Assembly (NCBI RefSeq): GCF_024721265.1 | Contig: NZ_JAMXOC010000006.1 | Location: 1 to 64,000, forward strand | Length of the DNA: 64,000 nt | DNA from: Ohessyouella blattaphilus | GTDB lineage: Bacteria > Bacillota > Clostridia > Lachnospirales > Lachnospiraceae | Reading direction: 5' to 3' | In this document: in pieces, positions 50,080 through 58,498 of the stretch | Layout of the letters: the number at the start of each line of letters is the position of its first letter | How positions within the stretch are numbered: the stretch's first letter is position 1 | The notes under the pieces: model-generated | Told to the model about the DNA's origin: nothing | The model's input: the letters and a program-made list of their open reading frames with translations, nothing else | Database searches by the model: none | Program-made: the position numbers and the translations under genes

Positions 50080-51484
50080 CGGTATCCTCACTGAATACAT
50101 TTCCGCGATTTAACAACTGCTGAGGATCGTATTCTTGCTTCTGTGTTACCATCTGCGCCCTCTGCTTCTCCGTGTAAATGTATTTCGTTAATCTATTTTT
50201 CACTTTACCAATCCCATGTTCTATGGCAACCTGTCCATATTTCTCATATGCTTCTCGGTTCCAAAAGTCAATTAACTTCTCCCCTGATTCATACTCGGTA
50301 TAATTCTTCGGCAAAATATTGGCATGAAGATACCGCCCTTTCACATGGCCAAAGATGGCAATATCCAAAATCTGACGCTGCGCTTCTTCACGGTAAAACT
50401 CTATACATTCCTTAAAAGGAAGCTCGGGCAACGCAATGTCCGCTTCTAGCTTGGTAATTCGGTTATCCCCTCTTCTCACTTCCTCAGTATAAAGATTGAT
50501 GCACTCTGCCACACAATGATGAAAGGCGTGCATCTTTTGTATTTCCATTTCCCCCATTACCGCCCACGCCTTATCAGGATCACTTCCGCATTCCAGAGCT
50601 AGATTCATCAGCACCTCCGCCGTTTGGGTGATTCGCTCTTCTGTTCCTCCTAATTCAAGATAAAGCAGATGGTTAAACGCTTTCTCTATATCCGGCAATT
50701 CCTTAATTTTATTCATAAACGCTTTCTTACTTTCCACCAAGTCAAGCGCCCGACGGTCTGCGTACTCCGTTGCCACAATACATTTCGATAAAGTCTCTTC
50801 TATCTCCTCTAGCCCCTTTACAAAGGCATCAATCTGATCTAGTTCTTTAAAAAAGAAGGTGATCCCCCAGCTTTCTTCCAGTCTCTTTCGTAAAACTAAG
50901 GTCGCCTTGGTAATAATCCCCAATAGCCCCTCACTTCCAATGATAGTATCCAATAAATCGCTTTCTTCTGCTGAACTTCTCCCAATTACATGAAGCTTAC
51001 CCATTCCATCCACCATCTGAATTTCTGATACGTATTTCTTCGTATCACCATAATACGATACGTTCATGCCTCTTGCCGCGGTCGCTAATATCCCCCCGAT
51101 ACTAGCCGTTCCTTCTGATGGAGTCGGTGGCCAGAAATACCTTTCTCCTCGGTAATGGCGATCAATGCCTTGTTCCAGTTCTTCTAAGGACACACCTGCC
51201 TCTACCGTCACCTGAGGCTGTTCCTGATTGGCGAAACTCAAAATTCTCTTCATTTTCTGCAGGTTCATAATGTGACCACCGCAAGGGATACTCCCGCCAA
51301 CAATTCCGGTCATAGAGCCTTGAACAGTTATTGGCACCCTCTCCCTCAATAGAGTCTTCACAATTTCTTGTACCTCGTCTTCGTTCTCCGGAAAGGAAAT
51401 GCTGGTTGCTTCTCCTAAGTTCTTTGACTCATCAATAAGATATTCCTGATACTTCTCTTCCATGGGATATATTTCTTTACTCAT
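50036..51484 (-). CDS. FAD-linked oxidase, GlcD/YgcU type (set 2)
   Basis: A 482-residue VAO-family flavoprotein. The FAD_binding_4 part (about 40-220) shows VTVQGSMTGIVGGSIPCGG and the FAD-linked C-terminal domain contains VEHGIGKVKNRL. This family oxidises 2-hydroxy acids and alkyl-ether-like substrates and passes electrons to ETF, as in the LctBCD-like complexes of acetogens. It overlaps EtfA of set 1 by 8 bases and EtfB of set 2 by 44. Confidence 0.92.
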   Translation of the reverse strand: MSKEIYPMEEKYQEYLIDESKNLGEATSISFPENEDEVQEIVKTLLRERVPITVQGSMTGIVGGSIPCGGHIMNLQKMKRILSFANQEQPQVTVEAGVSLEELEQGIDRHYRGERYFWPPTPSEGTASIGGILATAARGMNVSYYGDTKKYVSEIQMVDGMGKLHVIGRSSAEESDLLDTIIGSEGLLGIITKATLVLRKRLEESWGITFFFKELDQIDAFVKGLEEIEETLSKCIVATEYADRRALDLVESKKAFMNKIKELPDIEKAFNHLLYLELGGTEERITQTAEVLMNLALECGSDPDKAWAVMGEMEIQKMHAFHHCVAECINLYTEEVRRGDNRITKLEADIALPELPFKECIEFYREEAQRQILDIAIFGHVKGRYLHANILPKNYTEYESGEKLIDFWNREAYEKYGQVAIEHGIGKVKNRLTKYIYTEKQRAQMVTQKQEYDPQQLLNRGNVFSEDTDDKDSSMYEAGASL

Positions 51485-52442
51485 CTACCGCATCCTCCCC
51501 TCCCATTACTCGCACCATTTCAGTTATTACTTCGGTAGCGTCACCTACTACTGCCACATCAGCCTTTTTCATAATTGGTGCCTTTTCATCCTTATTAATA
51601 GCAACAATAAAGTCACTCTTTTCAATACCAGAATACAGTGCCGGTGCCCCTGAGGCGCCAGCAACAATGGTAATCTTCGGCGCTAGTATCGCTCCTGAGG
51701 CACCAACTAACCTCTCCATGGGAAGCCAGCCATTCATCACAACTGGTCTAGAAGCACCAAAAGACGCCCCTAGTTTTTCTCCTAGCTCCTGCAAGCGAGA
51801 AACTGCACCTTGACTCTTAACTCCACGTCCCACTACTAGAGCAAAGTCACTCTTGCTAAAATCATCCTCAATCACCGACGGAAATGCTTGACTATTCGAA
51901 AAGGTGAGACTCTTTTCTTCTAAAACCACCTCGGTTACCTTTGCCTTAATCGTACTCTCGACTGCCATTGTATTCTGCCCTTTTGAAAGACAGAGCATAA
52001 CAGGAAACTCAGTCAACTGGTAACTACCCATCATATGGCCGGCATAGAACTTCTTCTCGCCAATCAATACGCCGTCCTCTTTATATAGCTTTTCACAATC
52101 AATCAAAACGCTACCTTTCAGTCTATATGCTAATCTAGGAGCAATCTCAAGACCCAAATATCCAGCGCTAAAGATACAAATCTCATCCTTATCAATTACC
52201 GTTTCCAAATAGTCTAATAGGAGTTCACTGCAATATGTTTCCATATAGACAAAAATAACGGATGAGGTGGGGACCATTTCCGCTAACATCTCTTTATCAT
52301 TCCCATCCATTTCGTCTCCACCGATGATAAAGGCACTATCAATTTGAATATCTTGCTGTAATCCTGAAATAAAGTAAGTCACTTCTTCTAACTGTTTCTG
52401 TATATCCCCCTTAAACGCGTTTAGTATCATACGATATTTCAT
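51477..52442 (-). CDS. Electron transfer flavoprotein alpha subunit, divergent (set 1, YgcQ-like)
   Basis: A 321-residue EtfA with a conserved C-terminal domain (LVVGRGVKSQGAVSRL, ASRPVVMNGWLPMERLVG, AINKDEKAPIM), but the usual Gln-His of the FAD loop is replaced (GASGAPALYSG). The N-terminal half is strongly diverged. It follows EtfB of set 1 with a 4-base overlap. Confidence 0.88.
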   Translation of the reverse strand: MKYRMILNAFKGDIQKQLEEVTYFISGLQQDIQIDSAFIIGGDEMDGNDKEMLAEMVPTSSVIFVYMETYCSELLLDYLETVIDKDEICIFSAGYLGLEIAPRLAYRLKGSVLIDCEKLYKEDGVLIGEKKFYAGHMMGSYQLTEFPVMLCLSKGQNTMAVESTIKAKVTEVVLEEKSLTFSNSQAFPSVIEDDFSKSDFALVVGRGVKSQGAVSRLQELGEKLGASFGASRPVVMNGWLPMERLVGASGAILAPKITIVAGASGAPALYSGIEKSDFIVAINKDEKAPIMKKADVAVVGDATEVITEMVRVMGGEDAVDE

Positions 52443-53215
52443 AATTTCATCATCCTTTCTTTTAAGAATGGATATAAATCTTCTGACGAAACCAGTCTAC
52501 CTTCTCGCTTTTCAATCACTGGGTGTGAATTTATTAGCTTCTGCTTCTCTTCGTTCTCTGTCTCAAGCAAAACAGGGATAATTTCTTTTTTTCCTCTTTG
52601 CATACGCTCTTTTAGTGTCGGAACTCGGAGATACGTACCGGGAACGTCACCAATTACGGCCATAAAAGTACCTTGGACATCGCGAATTTGTATGCCGCCA
52701 TCATATAGATTAGTAACCCGTACCTTGCCATCTTCTAAAAGCTGCATCTCTGTTACCGCCGTAATACAAGGAATTTTCAACTCTTCTGCTAAAAATAACG
52801 GCACACAACCACTGGCATTATCCGCACTCTTACTTCCCATAACGATTAAATCCGGCATTTCTGTTTTTTCTATATACTCTTTAAGCGCGGCCACCGTCCG
52901 CTCTGGCTTAAAAAGAATTTCATCATCACTTTCAATCCGATCGGCTCTAGCAAAGCCTAAGGCATACAAGGTCTTAAGATAATTGTCACAGAGCTTATTT
53001 CCCACTGTTACGCCATTAAGCTTTATGGAAGTGCCTAAGCTCTCCCCCAAATCGGAGAGCTTAAGCATCATTTCCAAAGCGCTCTCGTCAAATACATTTA
53101 ACATGGATTTGACGAAGCTTGTATCTACCAAGTGGTCTACACCTGGCTCCCAATCTTCTGCGCTAAGAAGATCTAAATCCGGTACAACCTTAAAACTCCC
53201 AAGGATGCTTTTCAT
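52439..53215 (-). CDS. Electron transfer flavoprotein beta subunit, divergent (set 1, YgcR-like)
   Basis: A 258-residue EtfB-like protein. Where EtfB normally has DGDTxQVGP it reads SADNASGCVP, so cofactor or partner use has probably changed. The rest follows the fold, with VMGSKSADN in the nucleotide loop. It overlaps the upstream FAD-oxidase gene by 26 bases. The pattern fits the YgcR branch. Confidence 0.86.
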   Translation of the reverse strand: MKSILGSFKVVPDLDLLSAEDWEPGVDHLVDTSFVKSMLNVFDESALEMMLKLSDLGESLGTSIKLNGVTVGNKLCDNYLKTLYALGFARADRIESDDEILFKPERTVAALKEYIEKTEMPDLIVMGSKSADNASGCVPLFLAEELKIPCITAVTEMQLLEDGKVRVTNLYDGGIQIRDVQGTFMAVIGDVPGTYLRVPTLKERMQRGKKEIIPVLLETENEEKQKLINSHPVIEKREGRLVSSEDLYPFLKERMMKL

Positions 53216-54656
53216 TATGCTTAATTGGGATTAGTGTCCCCATATTCATAATGCCGTTCGGATCGAAGGCTTTCTTAAGCGTATCAAGTATATAGAAAGA
53301 TGAGCCGTATTCTTCCCATACGTAATGCGCTCTCGCTTTTCCAAGTCCATGATGATGAACGATAGAACCACCGTATTTAATTACTTCCTCACAGATAATT
53401 CTATTAATCTGATTGTGGTATTTATTGATTTCCTCTTCTGGAGTGCAATCCACAATGTTGTAATAATAAACGAAGTACATATTGGTTCCGTTTATGTAGC
53501 TATGGGACGAATGTCCCCCCATTAAAGTCATGTCAGGAACTTCTTCCATAATCCGCTTACAAGCATTATCATAAATCTCATAGATACAATCCCAACAGCC
53601 TGACACCTCTGTCGTAATACCGATATTTTTTGTCGCCAGAATCTCCAGCTTTTCTTCCGCAATCTCTTCTGGACCCCAGTTAAGCCCTGCAAACCACTTC
53701 TCGATAATCTTAGGATCCACACTGTCAACACCTGGGAAGGCCTTTACAAGCTTATCAATCCCTGCTGCCGTCGCCGCCGTAATTCCACTTGGACCTTCGG
53801 CCATAAAGATTAAAACATTCTTATCACCAGACCAGTCAAAATGAAGACTCGCATCAGCGGCATCGTAGAGTCTAGCAATAGAAGGCTTAAACCCTTCTAC
53901 CATAACTGCTCTTAGAGCATCAAAGCCGTTTTTCATATCGTCGATGGTATAGCCTAAAAACACATTGTTTTCTGGTTGATACTTAAAAATTTTAATTGTC
54001 ACTTCCGTGATATAGCAAAGAGCACCTTCATTTCCAATTACAACGTGTCTAATATCCGGACCAGCAGCTCTTCTAGGAATATTTTTCACTCGACAAACTT
54101 CCCCATTTGGAAAAACTGCTTCAAGGCCTACAACCATATCTTCAATGCCCCCATAAAGAGTAGAGAATTGACCGATACTTCTCGTTGCCACAAGTCCACC
54201 TAACTGTGCAAGAGGTTTTGACTGGGGCGAATGCCCTGTCGTATATCCTTGTTCTCTTAGCATATCGTCCAGCCCTTGCAAAGGAACGCCACACTCTACT
54301 GTAACTTGCATGTTGTACTTATCAATCTTCAGTACCTTATTCATGCCGGAGCCATCTACCACAATTGAATTCTCCTTAGCCGTCTCTAGACCACCCTCAA
54401 TCGCTGATTGTCCAGTCCGTGGCACAACATTGATACCATTCTCATTAGCAAACATCAATACTTCTTTCACGTCTTGTGTAGACTCTACATACACGACAGC
54501 TGCCGGTATCGGTTGTGTATAAATCTCATTTACCTGCTCATATTTCCGATAACGATCCAGACTGCTTTCCTTTAAGACTTTCTCATCGGTAATAACCCGA
54601 TCACTCCCTAGGATTTCCACCAATCCCTCAACTATTTGTTCTCTTTGTAATCCCAT
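53190..54656 (-). CDS. FAD-linked oxidase, YgcU type (set 1)
   Basis: A 488-residue VAO-family flavoprotein with VVPRTGQSAIEGG in the FAD-binding half (about 50-230) and SIVHHHGLGKARAHYV in the catalytic half, as in GlcD-, YgcU- and alkylglycerone-phosphate-synthase-like enzymes. First structural gene of unit A. The ATG at 54656 is used; a frame to a TTG at 54680 would run through the AAAGGAG ribosome site. Confidence 0.91.
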   Translation of the reverse strand: MGLQREQIVEGLVEILGSDRVITDEKVLKESSLDRYRKYEQVNEIYTQPIPAAVVYVESTQDVKEVLMFANENGINVVPRTGQSAIEGGLETAKENSIVVDGSGMNKVLKIDKYNMQVTVECGVPLQGLDDMLREQGYTTGHSPQSKPLAQLGGLVATRSIGQFSTLYGGIEDMVVGLEAVFPNGEVCRVKNIPRRAAGPDIRHVVIGNEGALCYITEVTIKIFKYQPENNVFLGYTIDDMKNGFDALRAVMVEGFKPSIARLYDAADASLHFDWSGDKNVLIFMAEGPSGITAATAAGIDKLVKAFPGVDSVDPKIIEKWFAGLNWGPEEIAEEKLEILATKNIGITTEVSGCWDCIYEIYDNACKRIMEEVPDMTLMGGHSSHSYINGTNMYFVYYYNIVDCTPEEEINKYHNQINRIICEEVIKYGGSIVHHHGLGKARAHYVWEEYGSSFYILDTLKKAFDPNGIMNMGTLIPIKHNEKHPWEF

Positions 54657-54721
54657 CTTCTTTTGTTCTCCTTTCGACAATTAATTGCTTCTATAAAGGG
54701 GAATGTTCCATTTTTAGGTAA

Positions 54722-54804
54722 TAAAAAAAGAGAAAACTTCCCCGTTAATATCCTATTCGTTAGGACACCACGAGTTACTTTTCTCTCTGTCTCTGTCTGT
54801 AACT
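54722..54804 (-). promoter_or_regulatory. Leader A: antiterminator and terminator
   Basis: AGTTAC (54804-54799), a 20-base loop with CAGAGACAGAGAG, and GTAACT (54778-54773) can form one hairpin. The alternative is a terminator with an 8-bp outer stem (54786-54779 with 54736-54729), an inner TCCTA/TAGGA hairpin (54751-54765) and seven U (54729-54723). GTAACT lies just inside the 54786-54779 arm rather than within it, and the antiterminator loop takes up that arm. This terminator is looser than B and C. Confidence 0.72.
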
Positions 54805-54810
54805 AGTTCC

Positions 54811-54839
54811 AATATAAACAAGAATAGTAGAAATGTCAA
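54811..54839 (-). promoter_or_regulatory. Promoter of unit A (FAD oxidase/ETF operon)
   Basis: TTGACA (54834-54839) and TATATT (54811-54816) on the minus strand with 17 bp between. The predicted start is at AGTTAC of leader A. Confidence 0.88.
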
Positions 54840-54889
54840 TTGTGCATTATGTCTAGGACTTCGGACTCGTTTTTGGTTCATTTGACTGA

Positions 54890-54918
54890 TTGACAAAAAA
54901 ATAGTATCACTATATGAT
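54890..54918 (+). promoter_or_regulatory. Promoter of unit C (MFS carrier)
   Basis: TTGACA (54890-54895) and TATGAT (54913-54918) on the plus strand with 17 bp between. It is back to back with the unit A promoter, 50 bp apart. Confidence 0.9.
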
Positions 54919-54925
54919 TATTCCA

Positions 54926-54985
54926 AGTTACTTGCAGAGATGAGAGAGATAGGTAGCTTCTACATTGGTAGAAGCTGCCTTTTTT
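54926..54985 (+). promoter_or_regulatory. Leader C: antiterminator and terminator
   Basis: AGTTAC (54926-54931), a 21-base loop with CAGAGATGAGAGAGA, and GTAGCT (54953-54958) can pair with one G-U. The exclusive alternative is a 12-bp terminator stem (54952-54963 with 54968-54979) followed by six T (54980-54985). GTAGCT is part of the terminator's left arm. Confidence 0.85.
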
Positions 54986-55037
54986 GTCGTTTTCTGCAGA
55001 ACAAATAGTTATCCTATCAGGAACAGGAGGGTCATAT

Positions 55038-56291
55038 ATGAATGATTCAAAAAAAGGTTTTATCAAAAAATACGGAACACTGCTTCTCTTAGCAGCTGGT
55101 GCGGGAATTATCTTCCAGCTTCCGTATATCAGAGAGACATTCTATCCACAAATTCAAGAGGCCATGGGTCTTACCAATGCACAGATGGGACTTCTTTCTT
55201 CCGGTTACGCAACAATGGCAACACTATCTTATTTCGTAGGAGGGATTGTCGCCGATAAATTTTCTGCGAGAAAGCTACTTACCTTTTCGTTCATTATAAC
55301 TGGACTTTTGGGATTTTGGTTTTCCACCTTCCCAAGTTATAATGTGGCAAGATTAATCTTTGTGTTAATGGGAATTTCCACGATTATCACTTACTGGTCT
55401 GCCTGTATTAAAGCCACGCGTATGCTTGGTACCTCTGAAGAGCAAGGGCGCCTTTTCGGCTTACAAGAAGGACTTCGCGGTGTTTTAAACGCTTTACTCG
55501 TCTTTGGAATGACTGCTGTCTATTCTCACTTTGCAGTGAAAAGCGAAATTCTCGGCACCTCCGCTGCAATCAAATTGTGCTCTATCGTAGTAATTATCAT
55601 CGGTATCTTGAACTTTATCTTTATAGAAGATACTGAAAAGGAAGAAAAAAGCGAAAGTATCCTCGAGGTTACCAAGGGCATGTTTAAGGCGCTTACCATT
55701 CCACGAGTATGGATTCTCGTAGCTATTATCTTCACCGCGTATAGTGTCTACGGCTTAATCGGTTATGTGAACACGTACGCTGTTAAATACTTCGGCTTAT
55801 CTGCTGCCCTCGGCTCCACTCTTGGCGCTGTACGTTATCTAGTTCAAGGACTGGGCGGAGTTATCGGTGGTTTCTTAGCTGATAAACTAAAATCTAGAAT
55901 AAAGGTTATCGTTGGTGGATGTTTCTTCTTAGCAATCTGCTTTGCCATGCTCATCTTCCTACCTGCCAAAGCCAGTCTCTTAGGTGCTGTTATTGCTAAC
56001 TTCATGTTCGGATTATTATTCATCTATGCCGTCAGAAGTCAGTACTTCGCTGTTCACGACGATGCAGGAATCCCTGTTGCCATGAGTGGACGTGTATCGG
56101 GAATCGCTTCTTGCTTAGGCTATGCTCCTGATTTATTCATGTATACCTTAGTTGGTTCTTGGATGGATAGCTACGGGGTAACTGGTTTTAAAATGACCTG
56201 GGTATACGCTGTTGTTGCCGCTTTACTCTGTATCGTTTTCTCATTTATTCTGTCACGAATTATCAAAAAGGATAAGGTCGAGAACGCGTAA
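55038..56291 (+). CDS. MFS transporter (YqcE/YihN-like)
   Basis: A 417-residue major facilitator with 12 predicted helices. The conserved loop 2-3 motif appears as GGIVADKFSARKLL. It resembles the YihN/YqcE branch of the organophosphate:phosphate antiporter-like carriers; yqcE is next to ygcE in E. coli. It probably imports the pathway substrate or a related sugar acid. GGAGGG precedes the ATG at 55038; an upstream in-frame start at 54984 lies in the terminator and is rejected. Confidence 0.9.
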   Translation: MNDSKKGFIKKYGTLLLLAAGAGIIFQLPYIRETFYPQIQEAMGLTNAQMGLLSSGYATMATLSYFVGGIVADKFSARKLLTFSFIITGLLGFWFSTFPSYNVARLIFVLMGISTIITYWSACIKATRMLGTSEEQGRLFGLQEGLRGVLNALLVFGMTAVYSHFAVKSEILGTSAAIKLCSIVVIIIGILNFIFIEDTEKEEKSESILEVTKGMFKALTIPRVWILVAIIFTAYSVYGLIGYVNTYAVKYFGLSAALGSTLGAVRYLVQGLGGVIGGFLADKLKSRIKVIVGGCFFLAICFAMLIFLPAKASLLGAVIANFMFGLLFIYAVRSQYFAVHDDAGIPVAMSGRVSGIASCLGYAPDLFMYTLVGSWMDSYGVTGFKMTWVYAVVAALLCIVFSFILSRIIKKDKVENA

Positions 56292-56303
56292 AAATAAAAC
56301 CTC

Positions 56304-56359
56304 AACTAGCAAATAATGGAGCGGGACGCTAAAGCGTCTCGCTCCATTACTTGTTAGTT
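56304..56359. terminator. Long hairpin between the MFS and nrdR genes
   Basis: A stem of about 25 bp (56304-56330 with 56333-56359, few mismatches) with a 2-base loop lies between the converging genes. It lacks a strong U run on either side but should end both transcripts. Confidence 0.7.
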
Positions 56360-56365
56360 ATATTC

Positions 56366-56818
56366 TTACTTATCTAAGATTTTTTTCAGTTCTTTCATAA
56401 ACGTATTTACGTCCTTAAACTCCCGGTACACGGAAGCAAACCGCACGTAAGCTACCTCATCTAAGTCCTTTAGCTCTTCCATGACAATTTCGCCGACTCG
56501 ACTACTAGGTACTTCCTTCTCTTCCAGATTAAAGATTTTATTTTCAATCTTATTAACCGCTTTGGCAATATCATCTGCTGATACTGGTCGCTTATAACAA
56601 GCGCTTAACACTCCTGATTCGATTTTACCGCGATTATACTGTTCTCTCGTATTATCCTTCTTAATGATAATAAGAGGAATCGTTTCGACTTTCTCATACG
56701 TTGTAAAACGTTTCGTACATTCATCGCAAGAACGCCGTCTTCTGATGGAACTTCCGTCTTCAGCCGGACGTGAATCGATTACACGAGTATCCGGGTGACC
56801 GCAATATGGACATTTCAT
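56366..56818 (-). CDS. nrdR: Transcriptional repressor NrdR
   Basis: A 150-residue NrdR: an N-terminal zinc ribbon (CPYCG...CDEC) with RRRRSC, then an ATP-cone (about 49-139) that senses ATP/dATP. It represses ribonucleotide-reductase genes through paired boxes. Two such boxes precede nrdD at 34757-34800 in this same window. Length is standard for the family. Confidence 0.97.
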   Translation of the reverse strand: MKCPYCGHPDTRVIDSRPAEDGSSIRRRRSCDECTKRFTTYEKVETIPLIIIKKDNTREQYNRGKIESGVLSACYKRPVSADDIAKAVNKIENKIFNLEEKEVPSSRVGEIVMEELKDLDEVAYVRFASVYREFKDVNTFMKELKKILDK

Positions 56819-56930
56819 CTCCTACTTTCCCTTTCCTTTTAGACTCAAACAATGCTAGACCTCATTTTAGCATAAATTCTAGACCTTGACAATGAAACTG
56901 TTGTACAATGAAATCATCTTAAAAAACCCC

Positions 56931-56961
56931 TTGACCTTGACGTTACGTCATAGTTTAAAGT
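56931..56961 (+). promoter_or_regulatory. MerR-type promoter with 19-bp spacer
   Basis: TTGACC (56931-56936) and TAAAGT (56956-56961) are separated by 19 bp, and the spacer holds the palindrome TGACGTTACGTCA (56938-56950). This is the hallmark of MerR-activated promoters and implies autoregulation of the next gene. Confidence 0.85.
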
Positions 56962-56993
56962 GAACTTAGCAAGGAGAAAGGAGGGGCAAATAA

Positions 56994-57755
56994 ATGATGA
57001 TTACTATTCAAAAGCTAGCTGCCATGGCCGGTGTCAGCACCCGAACGCTGCGCTATTACGACCAGACGAAGCTGCTTACGCCAGCGGCGATAAACGAAGC
57101 CGGATATCGCCTGTACTCTCAGCAAGAGATTGACCGCTTATGGCAAATTCTCTTTTATAAAGAACGAGGACTCTCTCTGGGGACGATTAAGGATATTCTA
57201 GATGATCCTGATTACGACGCCAGGGCCGCGCTTACAAGTCATCTTAAGACGCTAAAGGAAGAGCGAAGCCACCTAGACTTGCTAATTGACACTGTAGAAA
57301 AAACCATATCTGAACGAAAGGGGAACTTAAAAATGAAAAACGAAGAACGTTTTGAAGTCTTTAAACAACAATTAGTAGACGAGAACGAAGAAAAATACGG
57401 AGAAGAGATCCGGGAAAAATACGGCGATGAAAAAATCGATAAGGCCAATCAGAAAATGCTAAAAATGACGGAAGCTGAATATAAGCAGTTTCAGGAGCTG
57501 GGCGAAAAAATCTTAACCTCGTTAGAACAAGCCGTACAAGACGGCGCTAGCCCTGAAGACGAAGTTGGTAAAGAAATCGCGCATCTCCACACCCAATGGC
57601 TTAAGATGACTTGGCCAGCATCCGCCTACACGAAAGAGGCTCACCAGGGTCTCGGAGAAATGTACGTAGCTGATGAGCGCTTTCAAGCCTTTTATGATAA
57701 AAATGTCGAGGGCTGCGCCGCTTTCTTACGGGACAGCTTAAAATCCTGGCTCTAG
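56994..57755 (+). CDS. MerR-family regulator with TipAS-like effector domain
   Basis: A 253-residue protein. Residues 1-70 are a MerR winged helix (GVSTRTLRYYDQ, GYRLYSQQEI). A coiled coil follows (about 76-115), then a TipAS-like antibiotic-recognition domain (about 130-250) with GEMYVADERFQAFYDK. TipA-type proteins bind diverse ligands and activate their own promoter and efflux genes. GGAGGGG lies before two adjacent ATGs. It overlaps the converging TraX gene by 4 bases. The ABC exporters nearby could be targets, but this is a guess. Confidence 0.9.
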   Translation: MMITIQKLAAMAGVSTRTLRYYDQTKLLTPAAINEAGYRLYSQQEIDRLWQILFYKERGLSLGTIKDILDDPDYDARAALTSHLKTLKEERSHLDLLIDTVEKTISERKGNLKMKNEERFEVFKQQLVDENEEKYGEEIREKYGDEKIDKANQKMLKMTEAEYKQFQELGEKILTSLEQAVQDGASPEDEVGKEIAHLHTQWLKMTWPASAYTKEAHQGLGEMYVADERFQAFYDKNVEGCAAFLRDSLKSWL

Positions 57756-58453
57756 AATACTAAGTGGATGAAATAGAGCACTAAGAGGTGAGCCGGGTAA
57801 AAGATGTAAAATAAGTATTTAGGAGCATTGCCCTTTTTACCGTTATATGCCAATAAAAGCGGGATGCTTGCGGTGCTGCCGATGAAGCCAAAGCCCAGAT
57901 TAGCTAGCATTTCCCGCAGGGCATCAGAGGCTCCAGTAGCGTAGATACCGGTAGCATTTAAAATACTAAAAAACCAGACGATTACAACTGGGACGATTAC
58001 CCGCTTCTTTGGCCCTTTAATAACGTGATAACAGAAAATAATAGGTACGCACATGCCGCCCCAATCACAGAAAAAGGAAATCACAATCGCCACAGCAAAA
58101 ATGAGCCAAAAGAAGCCTTGGTTGGTTTTATAAAAGGTCTCATAAGCGTGAATAACTCCAAGTCCTAAGAGTAAAGAAAAGATGATGTTAAGTGCTGGGT
58201 AAAGCGCTAGGACAAACGGAAAAAAGGAGATGAGGGCAAAGACTAGCAGACGCTTTGCGTATTTCTTGATATCCCTAGTATATTTATAGCCTTCATTTAG
58301 CAGATACGCCATCACTGGAAAGGTAACGCCACCGACCGCAGTAAAGATAACATAGGGTACGTCCGGCAAGGATTCGCCAAAGACGTGGGCAACGTGGTTA
58401 AAGAACATACCGATAATGGCGATTATTTTTAGTTGTGATGAATTAAGTTTCAT
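57752..58453 (-). CDS. TraX-family membrane protein
   Basis: A 233-residue protein with about seven hydrophobic helices and the TraX-like start (NSSQLKIIAIIGMFFNHVAH). F-plasmid TraX acetylates pilin; chromosomal Firmicute relatives are probably acyltransferases of unknown substrate. There are no conjugation genes nearby. A palindrome of CsoR-operator type lies 27 bases upstream. Confidence 0.85.
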   Translation of the reverse strand: MKLNSSQLKIIAIIGMFFNHVAHVFGESLPDVPYVIFTAVGGVTFPVMAYLLNEGYKYTRDIKKYAKRLLVFALISFFPFVLALYPALNIIFSLLLGLGVIHAYETFYKTNQGFFWLIFAVAIVISFFCDWGGMCVPIIFCYHVIKGPKKRVIVPVVIVWFFSILNATGIYATGASDALREMLANLGFGFIGSTASIPLLLAYNGKKGNAPKYLFYIFYPAHLLVLYFIHLVF

Positions 58454-58480
58454 AAAATTTGTAACTCCTTTTTTGAATTA

Positions 58481-58498
58481 CTACCCCTTGGGGTAGTT
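58481..58498 (-). promoter_or_regulatory. CsoR-like palindromic operator before traX
   Basis: ACTACCCC-TT-GGGGTAGT is a perfect inverted repeat with a G-tract, the form bound by CsoR/RcnR/CstR-family repressors. It lies between the presumed promoter and the ribosome site of the TraX-like gene. No CsoR-family gene is in the window. The identity is by pattern only. Confidence 0.5.
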
